Below are positions 44,369-54,706 of a stretch of 64,000 nt of DNA, in pieces (the first letter of the stretch is position 1; each line of letters starts with the position of its first letter). The position numbers and the translations under genes are program-made. Source of the DNA: Galaxea fascicularis (lineage: Eukaryota; Cnidaria; Anthozoa; Scleractinia; Euphylliidae); assembly GCA_948470475.1 (NCBI GenBank), contig OX419340.1, forward strand, positions 24,094,067 to 24,158,066, written 5' to 3'. The notes beneath the pieces were generated by a model. That model was not told where the DNA came from. It made no database searches and saw only the letters and a program-made list of their open reading frames with translations.

Positions 44369-45570
44369 TATCCCAGAAGCCACTCATACAACCTCATACA
44401 AGGATCGACTTCAACCAGACAGGACATACAACAGTTTAGATTTTAATGAGCATTTCTAAAGCACTGTTCATGTTACATATTCCAGAGGCATTCAAGCAAA
44501 CTATAATGCCATGACTTCAACCTGGGTAAACTCAGGGAAAGGATACACAACATTTGCCTAGCTTTCAGAAGCACTCAGGCATAAAATAATGCCAGGACTT
44601 CAACCTGGATGAACCAGAAAGGATACACAATATTTGACTAGCTTACAATGTGCAATTGAAAAAAACCTGTTCATGTTATGTATCCCAGAAGCACTCAGGC
44701 ATAAAATAGTGCCAGGACTTCAACCTGGATGAACCAGAAAGGATACACAACATTTGACTACCTTACCATGTGCAATTGAAAAAAAAACTTGTTCATGTTA
44801 TGTATCCCAGAAGCACTCAGGCATAAAATAATGCCAGGACTTCAACCTGGATGAACCAGAAAGGATACACAACATTTGCCTAGCTTACCATGTGCAATTG
44901 AAAAAAAAAACCTGTTCATGTTATGTATTCCAGAAGCACTCAGGCATAAAATAATGCCAGGACTTCAACCTGGATGAACCAGAAAGGATACACAACATTT
45001 GCCTAGCTTACCAGTAGCAATTGAAAAAAAAAACCTGTTCATGTTATGTATCCCAGAAGCACTCAGGCATAAAATAATGCCAGGACTTCAACCTGAATGA
45101 ACCAGAAAGGATACACAACATTTGACTAGCTTACCATGTGCAATTGAAAAAAAAAACCTGTTCATGTTATGTATTCCAGAAGCACTCAGGCATAAAATAA
45201 TGCCAGGACTTCAACGTGGATGAACCAGAGAGGATACAGAACATTTGACTAGCTTAGCATGTGCAATTGAAAAAAAACCTGTTCATGTTATGTATCCCAG
45301 AAGCACTCAGGCATAAAATAATGCCAGAACTTCAACCTGGATGAACCAGAAAGGATACACAACATTTGACTAGCTTACCATGTACAATTGAAAAAAAACC
45401 TGTTCATGTTATGTATCCCAGAACCACTCAGGTATAAAATAATGCAAGAACATCAACCTGGATGAACCAGAAAGGATACACAACATTTGCCTAGCTTACC
45501 ATGTGCAATTGAAAAAATCTGTTCATGTTATGTATCCCAGAGGCACTCAGGCATAAAATCATACCAGAAA
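44369..45570. repeat. minisatellite, about 11 copies of a ~122-bp unit
   Basis: Unit contains CCCAGAAGCACTCAGGCATA, ATGCCAGGACTTCAACCTGG, ATGAACCAGAAAGGATACAC, AACATTTGACTAGCTTACCA and a variable run of 6-11 A before CCTGTTCATGTTATGTAT. Starts near 44369, 44478, 44570, 44683, 44806, 44930, 45054, 45176, 45297, 45417 and 45537. The first three are divergent or short; the middle ones are nearly identical, so the array was recently homogenised. Confidence 0.9.
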
Positions 45571-46014
45571 AATTTTTATGAAAGTTTGCGGTTTTCCTTA
45601 CACACCAAAGACTGAATACCTAAATTGTTTGGTTATTCAAAAGCTATAGGTATCCATGCTTGTTGTAAAGACAGCCACCCTCCCGCGGCCTCACCCACGC
45701 CAGTGCATTTCCATTTTTTCTGGATCGTTGGCGAGTGCGCGTGTATTTCGCGGCTTCATATTTCCCGCCAAAATATGCAATTAGGTTCCGACATAATTGT
45801 GGTGCAGAAGCGAATAAAATATAACGACTAATTCAAATACCACTGTACCACTTACATGAGAGTTAAATCATCGGTATCATGAGAATTTCACGGGCGATTC
45901 CTACAACTGCAACATACCTGAACAAATGCAATAGGTGGTCGCGTCGTCTCGCATCTCCTGAACGTAGGTGGCGCTATCAGAAACTGTCCGAAAGCAATTT
46001 TCCTGCTCTTAGGC

Positions 46015-46290
46015 CCGGGTTAAAGGTCGAACTTCAAATGAGATGAACTAAATGTAAAAATTTCGGTCAACTCAAATAGCTAAAGCTCAACAGTCAGGTC
46101 AAGCGTCCACCTTAATTCGTGGAACCAAGTTCAGAACGGCAAATATTTTCATGCAAATTTTAATCGATGTTTGTTCCTCGATGGAACACGTTCTATCTGT
46201 CTGAATCAGACAGATAAAGCGTGTTGGTTGATCCAAATTCAGTCTACGAACCGTCGAGTCAGACGAAGAAGTTATAATGAATTCAATTCG
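46015..46290. other. MITE debris with AATTCRGTC words
   Basis: Short inverted words (TTGGTTGATCCAAATTCAG, TCTGTCTGAATCAGACAG near 46195) suggest a decayed foldback element similar in style to that at 22.7 kb. No ends resolved. Confidence 0.3.
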
Positions 46291-46704
46291 CTCAGTTTAG
46301 CTATTTATCTCACGAGAAGTTCGACGTAAAACTTTGACCCGTGCCTTAGGATGCTGCTGGAACTTACCACATTGGATTTAGTGTCTCTGAGAACTCGCCA
46401 ACCGCTGTAACATTTGCCATCACTCGATGAAAAACCCGATGCTATTATCTCTTCGAAAATCCCAACGACTTGTGTATGATCATGAGTAAACTGCGAGCTC
46501 ACGCCGCTTTGCGGTAACTAAAATCCTGTCGCTGAAGTGTATTTGAAAAAAGACACTGCATGCTTTAATTGTAGATTGAATATTACTGCACATTTAATTG
46601 ACTTTTACACCTAATTGTGATGACACGATTGTCAGAAAGATGACTCCTTTATCAGATAAGAAACGGCATACGATGATAGATTGAAGGAATAAGAATGTTG
46701 CGCG

Positions 46705-46764
46705 TCGCTGGGTATCCAGCTGAGATAGAGGACTAAAAGTCCCCAATCTCAGCTGGATGCCAAG
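46705..46764. repeat. short hairpin
   Basis: GGTATCCAGCTGAGAT pairs with ATCTCAGCTGGATGCC around GAGGACTAAAAGTCCCC. A stem of about 23 bp. Not terminator-like in this eukaryotic context. Confidence 0.6.
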
Positions 46765-47613
46765 CTATTTTTTTGGTTGCTAAGAGGCTCTGGCTCGTTA
46801 TGGATTCTGCGTAGACTTTGGCACACTGTAAATCTGTAAGGTTTGTGGAGGTTTATCTTGAAAAGATACTTTAAATGTGGTGTTACGTTGACATGGCACA
46901 CTCGACTTTGCACACTTTTACTTGTTTTCTACCAGCTTCTATTGTGAGGGGTTAATGTGTTTGAAAACAGAAACGGTGTGTTTTCCTTTCTTGACTGATT
47001 TTAATTTTTTGCTCTGCGATCGGTACCCAGAATAATCTATCACTTTTGTTGACTGTCAGACACTCTGTTTTCATTGTATTGCATAGCTTGTGTATCGGCG
47101 CGTCCACTGTTGAACTGTAGCTTTCTTTGTTATGTAATAAGAACCTAAGAGAAAGATGAAGTCTCTCTCTATAGTACTGAGGCTTTTTAAATACAGCTTT
47201 TAATACTCTAGATAACTTCATAAACGTTAATCGTACAACAACCGGTAAGATAAATCACCAACAAACAACACGAATCAGTGAACTCAAAACAACTGAAATA
47301 TGGATGAAACAACCGAGCAAACTAACGGCTAGAGAACCGACGACTACAACAATGAAGGACCGAACAACCAAACGATTAGGCGGCCGAACAGATGAAAGAC
47401 CGAAAAGGACAATGTCCCGACAGTGAATGACAGCCAAACAACTGTCCGCATCCCGTCCGCCATGTTTTTTGTTTTTTCTCGAAGGAGGTCTACCAGAAAT
47501 TTGTTTCCTGTTGCGTCCGCAGTAGTTTCTAAAAATAGATTTTTTGAAATTAAGATATCCCAAAGGCTATACCAGGAGACTCCCTCTCTGTCCCATTATG
47601 GCTCTTGGTTATT

Positions 47614-49409
47614 CGTAACTGGCTAATGACCAACAGTTAGTCGAAAGAAACCTGAATCACCGATTCTCCTCTCTCTAACGTAGCATTCCTAATATAAGGG
47701 GGTGGGGTACAATACTTCTCATGTGGTTGTCGTGTCGTATTTTAATCACATACGGATTAAGCTCTTCTCCTCTTTTTTTTAAGTGAACTAGAGTTTGCAG
47801 TGAACTTGAATACGTTCTGCTACAGCGGATTGTTTACGAACCCGTAAGGACTCCACACACCCAAAAATCTCACTTAACTCGGGAACCTTACACACCTTTA
47901 TGTCGCAGTTCATTTGGGACGCAGCCGATACCAACGGTGCTTCTTAAATTGATGAGGAGAAACGACAAACTGATAGACAACAACCACATGATTGGTGACA
48001 GCTAATCCATTGATTCTCCTGAAAATAAATTACAGTGAAAGAAGTTAAAAATAAATTTGTGAGAGCATGCACGCAAGGAAGCAAGAAAGAAAATAGATAT
48101 GAAAAGGAATAAGTGAGTGGATGGATGGATTGTCGGGAGGTGGAAGATTTGCTTCTCAGACTCTACCCATGTTAATAACTTACTGGTATAAATAAACGTT
48201 TTGGGAATTTGAACAAAGCACTCCGTTGACGACGTTCTGCGATAAGCTAACATGCTATTCTTGAAGAAATTGGATAACACGTTTCTTAAATGCTATGTGA
48301 AAACAATTAACGGTAACTTGTAAGGCTATCACCGTTATTACCTGCAGTCAGTTCAACTGAGTTATATGACTCGGCATTTTGCTCTTGTAAATATTTAATG
48401 ATATCCAAAACGCTCACGGGCCTTCGTAGCTATCTTGGTTGTCGTTTCTATATCGATTGAAAATACCACTTAAATCAATAACGCTGCCAAAAGCCAATTA
48501 CTGAAAAGTCCGTAACATTCTGATCTACTTTCAGATATTTCACGTTTCAGCCAATGTGTAAGTACAATTTAATTCTGCTGGTATGCATAAAATAAAGAAA
48601 AACATTATTTCACAAGTACGTGTAACGATTTTTTAATGTCTCACATCAATTTTCGCCACAAACTTTTTTGTCTGTTGCGTTTCCGTTGCATCAGATGCGT
48701 TTAGATTATATACTGAAGTGCTGGTGTGATTTGATATCTGTGTGGTTATTGGTCTAATTTTCTGCTGTTTATTCGCGAGCAATACTTAACGAAACCGCGA
48801 AACAAGTACACAATAAGCATGAGAACTGATATTTGTGTTCAAGGAGCGAAAGGAATAAAAGGAAAGAGACCAAGGTGAGTTTGACTATTTAATGTTTTGC
48901 TATATTTTCTTTTGATAGCTTTTATAGGCCAATCATTTACTTTTAAGAAAGCTACAGTTGTTCAATAGAAAATGGATTACCCATTCTTGAAATTTTAATT
49001 AGAGTCAGCAGCTGCTTCTGCCATTATATCCAGTTTTATGCCGACTCATCATGAGGTCCACCGAGCATACGTATTCCGATTAAGATTCCCTTTCGCGTTT
49101 GTGCTTTCACTAGATATTGGTATTGATCACGCCCACTTCGGAGAGGGAGGGGGTATATTTTTAGCTTGCACGAAATGTTTTTTGGACAAGTGCCATTTGT
49201 TTATGCAGGAATTGTTTTGGCAGTTGACACCCTCTGCATTTCTCTTCTTTCTTCGTTGCACGAATTTTTTCTTCTTCTTTTTCAGGCCTTGCATGATTTT
49301 TTTTGGCTTTCCCCCATCCCTTCCATCACTTTTCTAATGGTCCATCCACTTGCGCCTTTAGTCACTTGTGAAAATATCACCTGAGAAAATAATGAGATCT
49401 GTTATTGTA
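47614..49409. other. no supported gene
   Basis: Ordinary AT-rich sequence with a C/T-rich segment at 49230-49330. No motif or RNA recognised. Confidence 0.35.
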
Positions 49410-49886
49410 TTAGAGTTTTATTTTCCTCTGGTTTTTATTCCTTGATAGAATTCGCCGCATGCCTTTATCGATCGATCGCAGTACATCGTGCCTCATGGTG
49501 ATCGTCTCGTTACATCCAAAGGGAGATTTTAAACCCTTTTCAAACAGAAGAGCCAGTCTCTCTTTGCATTCATTTGTGCGAACTGGATCGACACACCTGC
49601 TTTCTGAGTCAGCGATAAGCTCTTCCGGTACCTGTTCGCTCGGTTCCCACGTGTTCTCTGCCGAAGAGTAGTCTTTCCATCGAACGAAGAACTCGGATCT
49701 ATTTCCTCGGATTCGTTTGGCGACAATTCGTTCGACTTGGTAAACACCCACTGCCATGGGCTTTGATTTGGGTCGGTATTTCAAGTTGCAGCCGCGATTG
49801 CGAGCGTCATCAAATAACGACGCGTAAAAGCCTGGCGGATGTCTCGCTCGTTTCAACATTGTTGTGTTGAAGGTAGTTTTAAGCAA
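49410..49886 (-). CDS. chromodomain protein, 158 codons, single exon
   Basis: From ATG 49886 to TAA at 49412-49410. Residues 45-100 are a chromodomain: VYQVERIVAKRIRGN, FFVRWKDYSSAENTWEPSEQ, VPEELIADSE. The three aromatic-cage positions fit: Tyr48 in VYQVERI, Trp in VRWKDY and a Trp/Glu pair in NTWEP. The flanks are basic at the N terminus (RARHPPGFYASLFDDARN) and LALLFEKGLKSPFGCNETIT at the C terminus. The domain binds methylated histone tails in HP1/Polycomb proteins. The only adjacent elements are a MITE and a LINE, so this may be a host gene or a retrotransposon-derived chromodomain. An AATAAA lies in the last codons. Confidence 0.65.
   Translation of the reverse strand: MLKTTFNTTMLKRARHPPGFYASLFDDARNRGCNLKYRPKSKPMAVGVYQVERIVAKRIRGNRSEFFVRWKDYSSAENTWEPSEQVPEELIADSESRCVDPVRTNECKERLALLFEKGLKSPFGCNETITMRHDVLRSIDKGMRRILSRNKNQRKIKL
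49416..49422 (-). promoter_or_regulatory. polyadenylation signal overlapping the chromodomain stop region
   Basis: AAAATAAAACTCTAA on the minus strand: AATAAA is within the last three codons and the TAA follows 4 nt later. Cleavage 10-30 nt downstream would still include the stop, giving a very short 3' UTR. Confidence 0.4.
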
Positions 49887-49977
49887 CTAAATGGGTTTAA
49901 GTGTTATTGACTCTTTCATATGTTTTATTCTATTCGAAAGGATCGAAAACTGAATAATTATTTTCAACAAACAAAAG

Positions 49978-50222
49978 GCCGGTTCCCACTGGGACACAGG
50001 CAGGTATCTTTTACAGGTCACATTCCACAGGTCACAGGTACAGGTCACTGTTTTGTCGATTGGTAACTAAGCCAAACAGTCTCATCATGATCAAGAGATT
50101 TTGGATAGTGATTAGGGCTAGGAGACACTTTTGGGCTTGTTTATTTATCTGTAGCACGGTGACCTGTACTTTGACCTGTGGAATGTGACCTGCAAAAGAA
50201 ACCTACCGCTGGGACACCGGGA
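49978..50222. mobile_element. MITE with ACAGGTCACATTCCACAGGT arms
   Basis: The left arm (CCACTGGGACACAGGCAGGT ... ACAGGTCACATTCCACAGGT) is matched by the reverse complement of 50160-50222 (GACCTGTGGAATGTGACCTG ... GCTGGGACACCGG). Interior about 100 bp. No coding. No clear duplication seen. Confidence 0.75.
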
Positions 50223-50945
50223 GAATGTTTTGGCATAGGCAGCAAAATCACAGACAAATAACACAAAATGAAAGAGGCTTTTTCTTTGATGAGGCTGGGT
50301 AGACAACCGGCAATGAACGGAAACGTGCTTTAGTGAACTCACTCTTCGTGTTTGTTTTCCAATAAAATTAACATCGATCGGCTGTCTACATATCGCTCTG
50401 GTTTATTTCAAGATTTTTCTGGGTAACCGTAACGGATAAAGCATGAGGGATAAGAGTTAAGCCCGCGTAACTAAATCTTTCCGCGCCCTTCTCCAAAACA
50501 CTTCTATTCTGGTGATCTCTTGAAGCAAATACAAATATCAAGAACAGAATTTGCTTGCCAAGACTCTTTCAGTGAAGAGAGCGGTCCGCCTTTTAATCTT
50601 TAGTGTAATTGTTCACTTATCGCACCTTGAAAATTCATTCTGCTCATCCGTATGTTTGATTAACAGTTGTGGATTTCGCGAAGGGACTCCAGTATTCCCA
50701 AAGCTAAATCAGTTAATTCACTCCCCTGGCCGGGCCAGGCCCACCTGCCTGTCACGGTTATTTGAGATTGATTTGGTCACTGATGAGGACGTCTTAAAAC
50801 TGATCAGAAGTTCCACTATCAAGGCTTGTAAACTTGATCCCCTACCAGCAATCATAATGTGAAGTTGCCATTCGGCTCTTGTCCCGGTATTCAAAACGGT
50901 AATCAATCTGTCGCTGTCGACTGGATCGATGCCAGAGAATCTTAA

Positions 50946-52725
50946 AGGAACAGTGTCACGACCGGGCATACGTACTAATTCGTATTACTTTTGAGAGATT
51001 TTTTGAGCAGTCCGCCATCTTGAATTTTGCGCAAGGTTAGATTCATTGCAATATACTCAAGAATACGCACTGAATAACCAAGATTTTTAACTTTATGGTT
51101 TCTCTTTTGTTTGTACTCGAACATTCTTAAAGGAACAGTGTCACGGCTGGGCATGCGTACTATTTCGTATTACTTTTGAGAGATTTTTTGAGCAGTCCGC
51201 CATCTTGAATTTTGCGCAAGGATAGATTCATTGCAATATACTCAAGAATACGCACTGGAATAACCAAGAGTTTTTACTTTATGGTTTCTCTTTTGTTTGT
51301 TCTCGAACATACTTAACTGTGGTTGCCTGTTTCTCAATAATATGGGCGGTGAAGTCAGAGAAGATTCCACGACGGTAAGTTTCTTTCGAGCCTCGTATGA
51401 ACGTGACAAAATTGACTTATGAATTTTTTGTTTTGATGTGAAAGACGATTATAACTTACACCAAACATAATATACCTCGTAGGAAAGCTGAGCCTCGTGC
51501 TCGTGCAAGAGTACATACTCTACGAAAACGACAAGAGGAACTAATCGGGGTTGTTGCAAAGCTGACCTTCATCGCCATTCAAGTGATAGATGTCTTCCGA
51601 ACTCAGAGTCACTCGAGTAGCCGCACTTGAGCTTCGAAGAGACCCACGACGAGAAAACAATGTTGTCTAAGTTAATTCGTCGCTATTCTCTTTGCCAAAC
51701 CCTATCACTCCTTTTTTGGCGAGATTCGCCTTCTTGCGCCCCCAGGACGATGGACGGCACGACCAGACATGGTAGCAGGTAAACAGACTTCTCAAATCGG
51801 TCTCCAGCAAGCAGGATGTTAGAAATAAGTTAACAACTGTAAACTATAGATCCAGCTTCAAGAAAGCAATTCGCTTCTTGAGAGATTTCTGCACGGATGG
51901 CAATGATATAGTACGATATAAATCGATGATTTCGCTCGTCGACAGATTTGAAAAAACTTGCCAGTTAAATCAAAATTTTCGAGCGTTATTGCGCATGCGT
52001 CACTCTCGTGACACTGTTCCTTTAACTGTGGTTGCGTGTTTCTCAATAATATGGGCGGTGAAGTCAGAGAAGATTCCACGACGGTAAGTTTCTTTTGAGC
52101 CTCGTATGAACGTGACAAAATTGACCTATGAACTTTTTTGTTTTAATGTGAAAGACGATTATAACTTACACCAAACATAACATACCTCGTAGGAAAGCTG
52201 AGCCTCGTGCAAGAGTACATGCTTTACGAAAACGACAAGAGGAACTAATCGGGGTTGTTGCAAAGCTGACCTTCATCGCCATTCGAGTGATAGATGTCTT
52301 CCGAACTCGGAGTCACTCGAGTAGCCGCACTTGAGCTTCGAAGAGACCCACGACGAGAAAACAATGTTGTCTAAGTTAATTCGTCGCTGTCCTCTTTGCC
52401 AAACCCTATCACATTCCTTTTTTGACGAGATTCGCCTTCTTGCGCCCCCAGGACGATGGCCGGCACGACCAGACATGGTAGCAGGTAAACAGACTTCTCA
52501 AATCGGTCTCCAGCAAGCAGGATGTTAGAAATAAGTTAACAACTGTAAACTATAGATCCAGCTTCAAGAAAGCAATTCGCTTCTTGAGAGATTTCTGCAC
52601 GGATGGCAATGATATAGTACGATATAAATCGATGATTTCGCTCGTCGACAGATTTGAAAAACTTGCCAGTTAAATCAAAATTTTCGAGCGTTATTGCGCA
52701 CCATCACCCTCATGACAATGTTCCT
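50946..52725. mobile_element. TTAA MITE containing a second copy of itself
   Basis: Outer copy: TTAA (50942-50945)|AGGAACAGTGTCACG ... CATGACAATGTTCCT|TTAA (52726-52729), inserted in the LINE. Its left 185 bp (50946-51130) and right 700 bp (52026-52725) are separated by the inner copy. TIR about 15 bp. TTAA targets are used by piggyBac and Kolobok families. No transposase inside. Confidence 0.85.
51131..52021. mobile_element. inner copy of the TTAA MITE
   Basis: AGGAACAGTGTCACGGCTGG at 51131 to CTCTCGTGACACTGTTCCT at 52021, flanked by TTAA at 51127-51130 and 52022-52025. The copy's own internal TTAA at 51313-51316 is the site corresponding to the outer copy's insertion point. The two copies are about 95% identical by eye. 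Confidence 0.85.
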
Positions 52726-52729
52726 TTAA

Positions 52730-53470
52730 GATTGCCTCGTTGCGGCCGCTACTGAAGAAACTGAATGCTGACTGTGAGCAATTTTCCAACTTCCGCCCGG
52801 TGTCCAATTTAACGTTTCTTTCAAAAGTGGCTGAGAATCTGTATTTGTTCAAGTGAATAATTATCTCATGGTTATTGGCTTACACGAACGTTCAATCTGC
52901 GTACAAAGCGCACCACAGTACAGAGACCGCACTACTAAGGATCACAGATGACATCTTACTTTCATTGGACAGGGGGGACAATGTGTTCCTATTGTTACTA
53001 CATTTATCAGCGGCATTTGATACAGTTAATCATTCTTTGCTACTCTCGCGTCTGGCCGGGAGAATTCGTTTGGCATCACTGGAACTGTTGTGCAGTGGTT
53101 TCATTCTTATCTGTCTGGCCGATCTCAGTTTGTCGAAATTAGGGATGCAAGATCGTCGGTTAGGGATCTGACTGTGGGCGTTCCGCAGGGTTCTGTCCTA
53201 GGTCCAATTTTGTATCTGTTGAATACTGCACCACTTTCTGAGATAATACGAAGTCATGGGTTCGACTATCATTTCTATACTGATGATACTCAGCTTTACA
53301 TATCGTTCAAAGACTGTGATGTTGATGTTGCAAGGCTGCGAGTAGAGAACTGTGTCGCTGATATATGTCATTGGATGGATGTAAACGAGCTGAAACTCAA
53401 TCCCGACAAGACAGAAATCACGCTTATTCACTCGAATCACGGTGCATACTCGTCTATTTTTTAGCGACTT
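52730..53470 (+). pseudogene. LINE reverse transcriptase
   Basis: Frames at 52875-53171 and 53090-53464. Motifs: SAYKAHHSTETALLRI, LSAAFDTVNHSLLLSRL, GVPQGSVLGPILYLL, the catalytic YTDDTQLYISF, and then LNPDKTEITLI. The Tyr-Thr-Asp-Asp box replaces the commoner FADD, as in many L2/CR1 copies. One frame change near 53090 and another near 53470. Not functional as it stands. Confidence 0.85.
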
Positions 53471-54029
53471 CAGTTTGGGTAATGAGAGCCTGATCTGACA
53501 GCCACCGCTGATGCCAGGAGTCTGGGAGTAGTACTTGATGACAACATGTTGTTCGGCGTGCATGTCTCAGACATTTGCAGATCATCGTTCTACCAGCTTA
53601 GGAACTTATCAAAGATAACAAAATATCTCACAAAAGAGGCTGGCGAAATTGCTGTGCTTGCTTTTATAACATGAAGAAGCTCCAATATGTTCAGAACACT
53701 GCTGCCAGGATCATTACTCAAACTAGTAAATTTGATCACATTACGCCTGTTTTATCTGATCTTCATTGGCTTCCTGTTAGTTATCGTATGTTTTTAAAAT
53801 TATTTTGCTGGTGTTCAAATCACTTCATAACCTCTCACCTAGCTGTCTGGCGGACAGACTTAGTTATCAACTGCTCTCCAGAAATAATAAATGCGGTCTG
53901 TATCTAAGCAGCTGTTAGAACAACCTCGATCATTCACGAAAACTTATGGGGACAAGGCTTTTTCAGTGTGTGTCCCTAAACTGTGGAATTTGCTACCATT
54001 AGATTAACGCAAGTCACCATCTTTAACTG

Positions 54030-54491
54030 ATCAGGGGCACCCAACGAGAAACGTCGATTAAATATCTGTTCGGGAGAGTCTACCCGTTCTAAGACTTTCG
54101 GATAATGCATTGCCGAAAACTACTGATTTCTTAACTAAAGTATCACCTAAAAGATTCGCAACCAAGGAAATCCAGGGGGAAAATAGTCCCTTGGATTTTC
54201 GGAAAGGGTATTTTTGCAATATTTGGCTCTTAAAAAGGTCGCCTAGCATTTTCGGGTAAGCAAACGGTTCGCAGAGAAGTTCTTCGAAGGTGACGTACAG
54301 CTAGCAATTTCTGAAATGAATGTTTCATTCCCTATAATTTTCGCCGGGGGAATTTTTCAGCTAAGAAATCCGAACAGATCAAATTTTTCTAGCTGATTAA
54401 AACAACTCTTTAAACAGTCTTTAAACATTGTAAGGAGCTTAGAAATATCCCGCAAAGGTCTTCTGCTTAATATATTTTTTGGTTGCCCCTG
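54030..54491. mobile_element. hAT-like MITE in the LINE 3' region
   Basis: CAGGGGCACCCAACGAGAAA at the left and TTTTTTGGTTGCCCCTG at the right. Flanks read TAACTGAT on the left and ACTGGTTT on the right, which could be an imperfect duplication. The LINE sequence continues on either side (ends SPSLTD-like, resumes FKKGLKT). CAGGG termini suggest hAT. Confidence 0.65.
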
Positions 54492-54706
54492 ACTGGTTTT
54501 AAGAAAGGATTGAAAACATCTTTTTAACCAATTTTTAGAGAGTGGGGCATTGTTTTCGTAAAGTTATTTTAAGACGTGTAATATACGATGGATTGTAAAT
54601 AGATTTTCTTTAATAAATATTCTATGTTATGATACATTGTAAAGCGCCATGAGCTCAGGATATGAGCGCCATATAAATAAAGTTATTATTACTATTATTA
54701 GGAAGA

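Larger units (their letters stand above)
41668..47608. mobile_element. 5.9-kb TIR element, superfamily unassigned
   Basis: CCAAGAGCCATAATGGGACA... at the left (41668 onward, about 95 bp, through AATTTCAAAAAATCT and TTTTTAGAAAC) is matched by the reverse complement at 47515-47608. TTATT flanks both outer ends (41663-41667 and 47609-47613), a 5-bp target duplication. No transposase is recognisable; the longest frames inside (41680-41904, 46952-47221) have no known domain. It carries a minisatellite at 44.37-45.57 kb and a poly(T) microinsertion at 42.06 kb. Alternatively the two ends could be separate inverted MITE copies, but the flanking duplication argues for one unit. Confidence 0.65.
50540..54706 (+). 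mobile_element. CR1/L2-type LINE, 5'-truncated, with nested MITEs
   Basis: Plus strand. The pre-RT part at 50640-50940 has LFEIDLVTDEDVLKLIRSST and CKLDPLP. The RT spans 52730-53470, and the C-terminal part (53671-53910) has LQYVQNTAARIIT and SDLHWLPV. The 3' UTR ends with AAAGCGCCATGAGC, GAGCGCCATATAAATAAAG and a TTATTATTACTATTATT tail. No endonuclease domain is in view. The element is cut by MITEs at 50946-52725 and 54030-54491 and has several frameshifts. Confidence 0.85.

Noticed and set aside
44369..45570. CRISPR-like array
   Set aside because: Units of ~122 bp are repeated whole, without unique spacers, and the genome is eukaryotic. A minisatellite.
52331..52528. 65-codon ORF with CPLCQT motif
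   Set aside because: Part of the TTAA MITE. The other copy (51.66-51.83 kb) lacks the same open frame, so no selection on coding.
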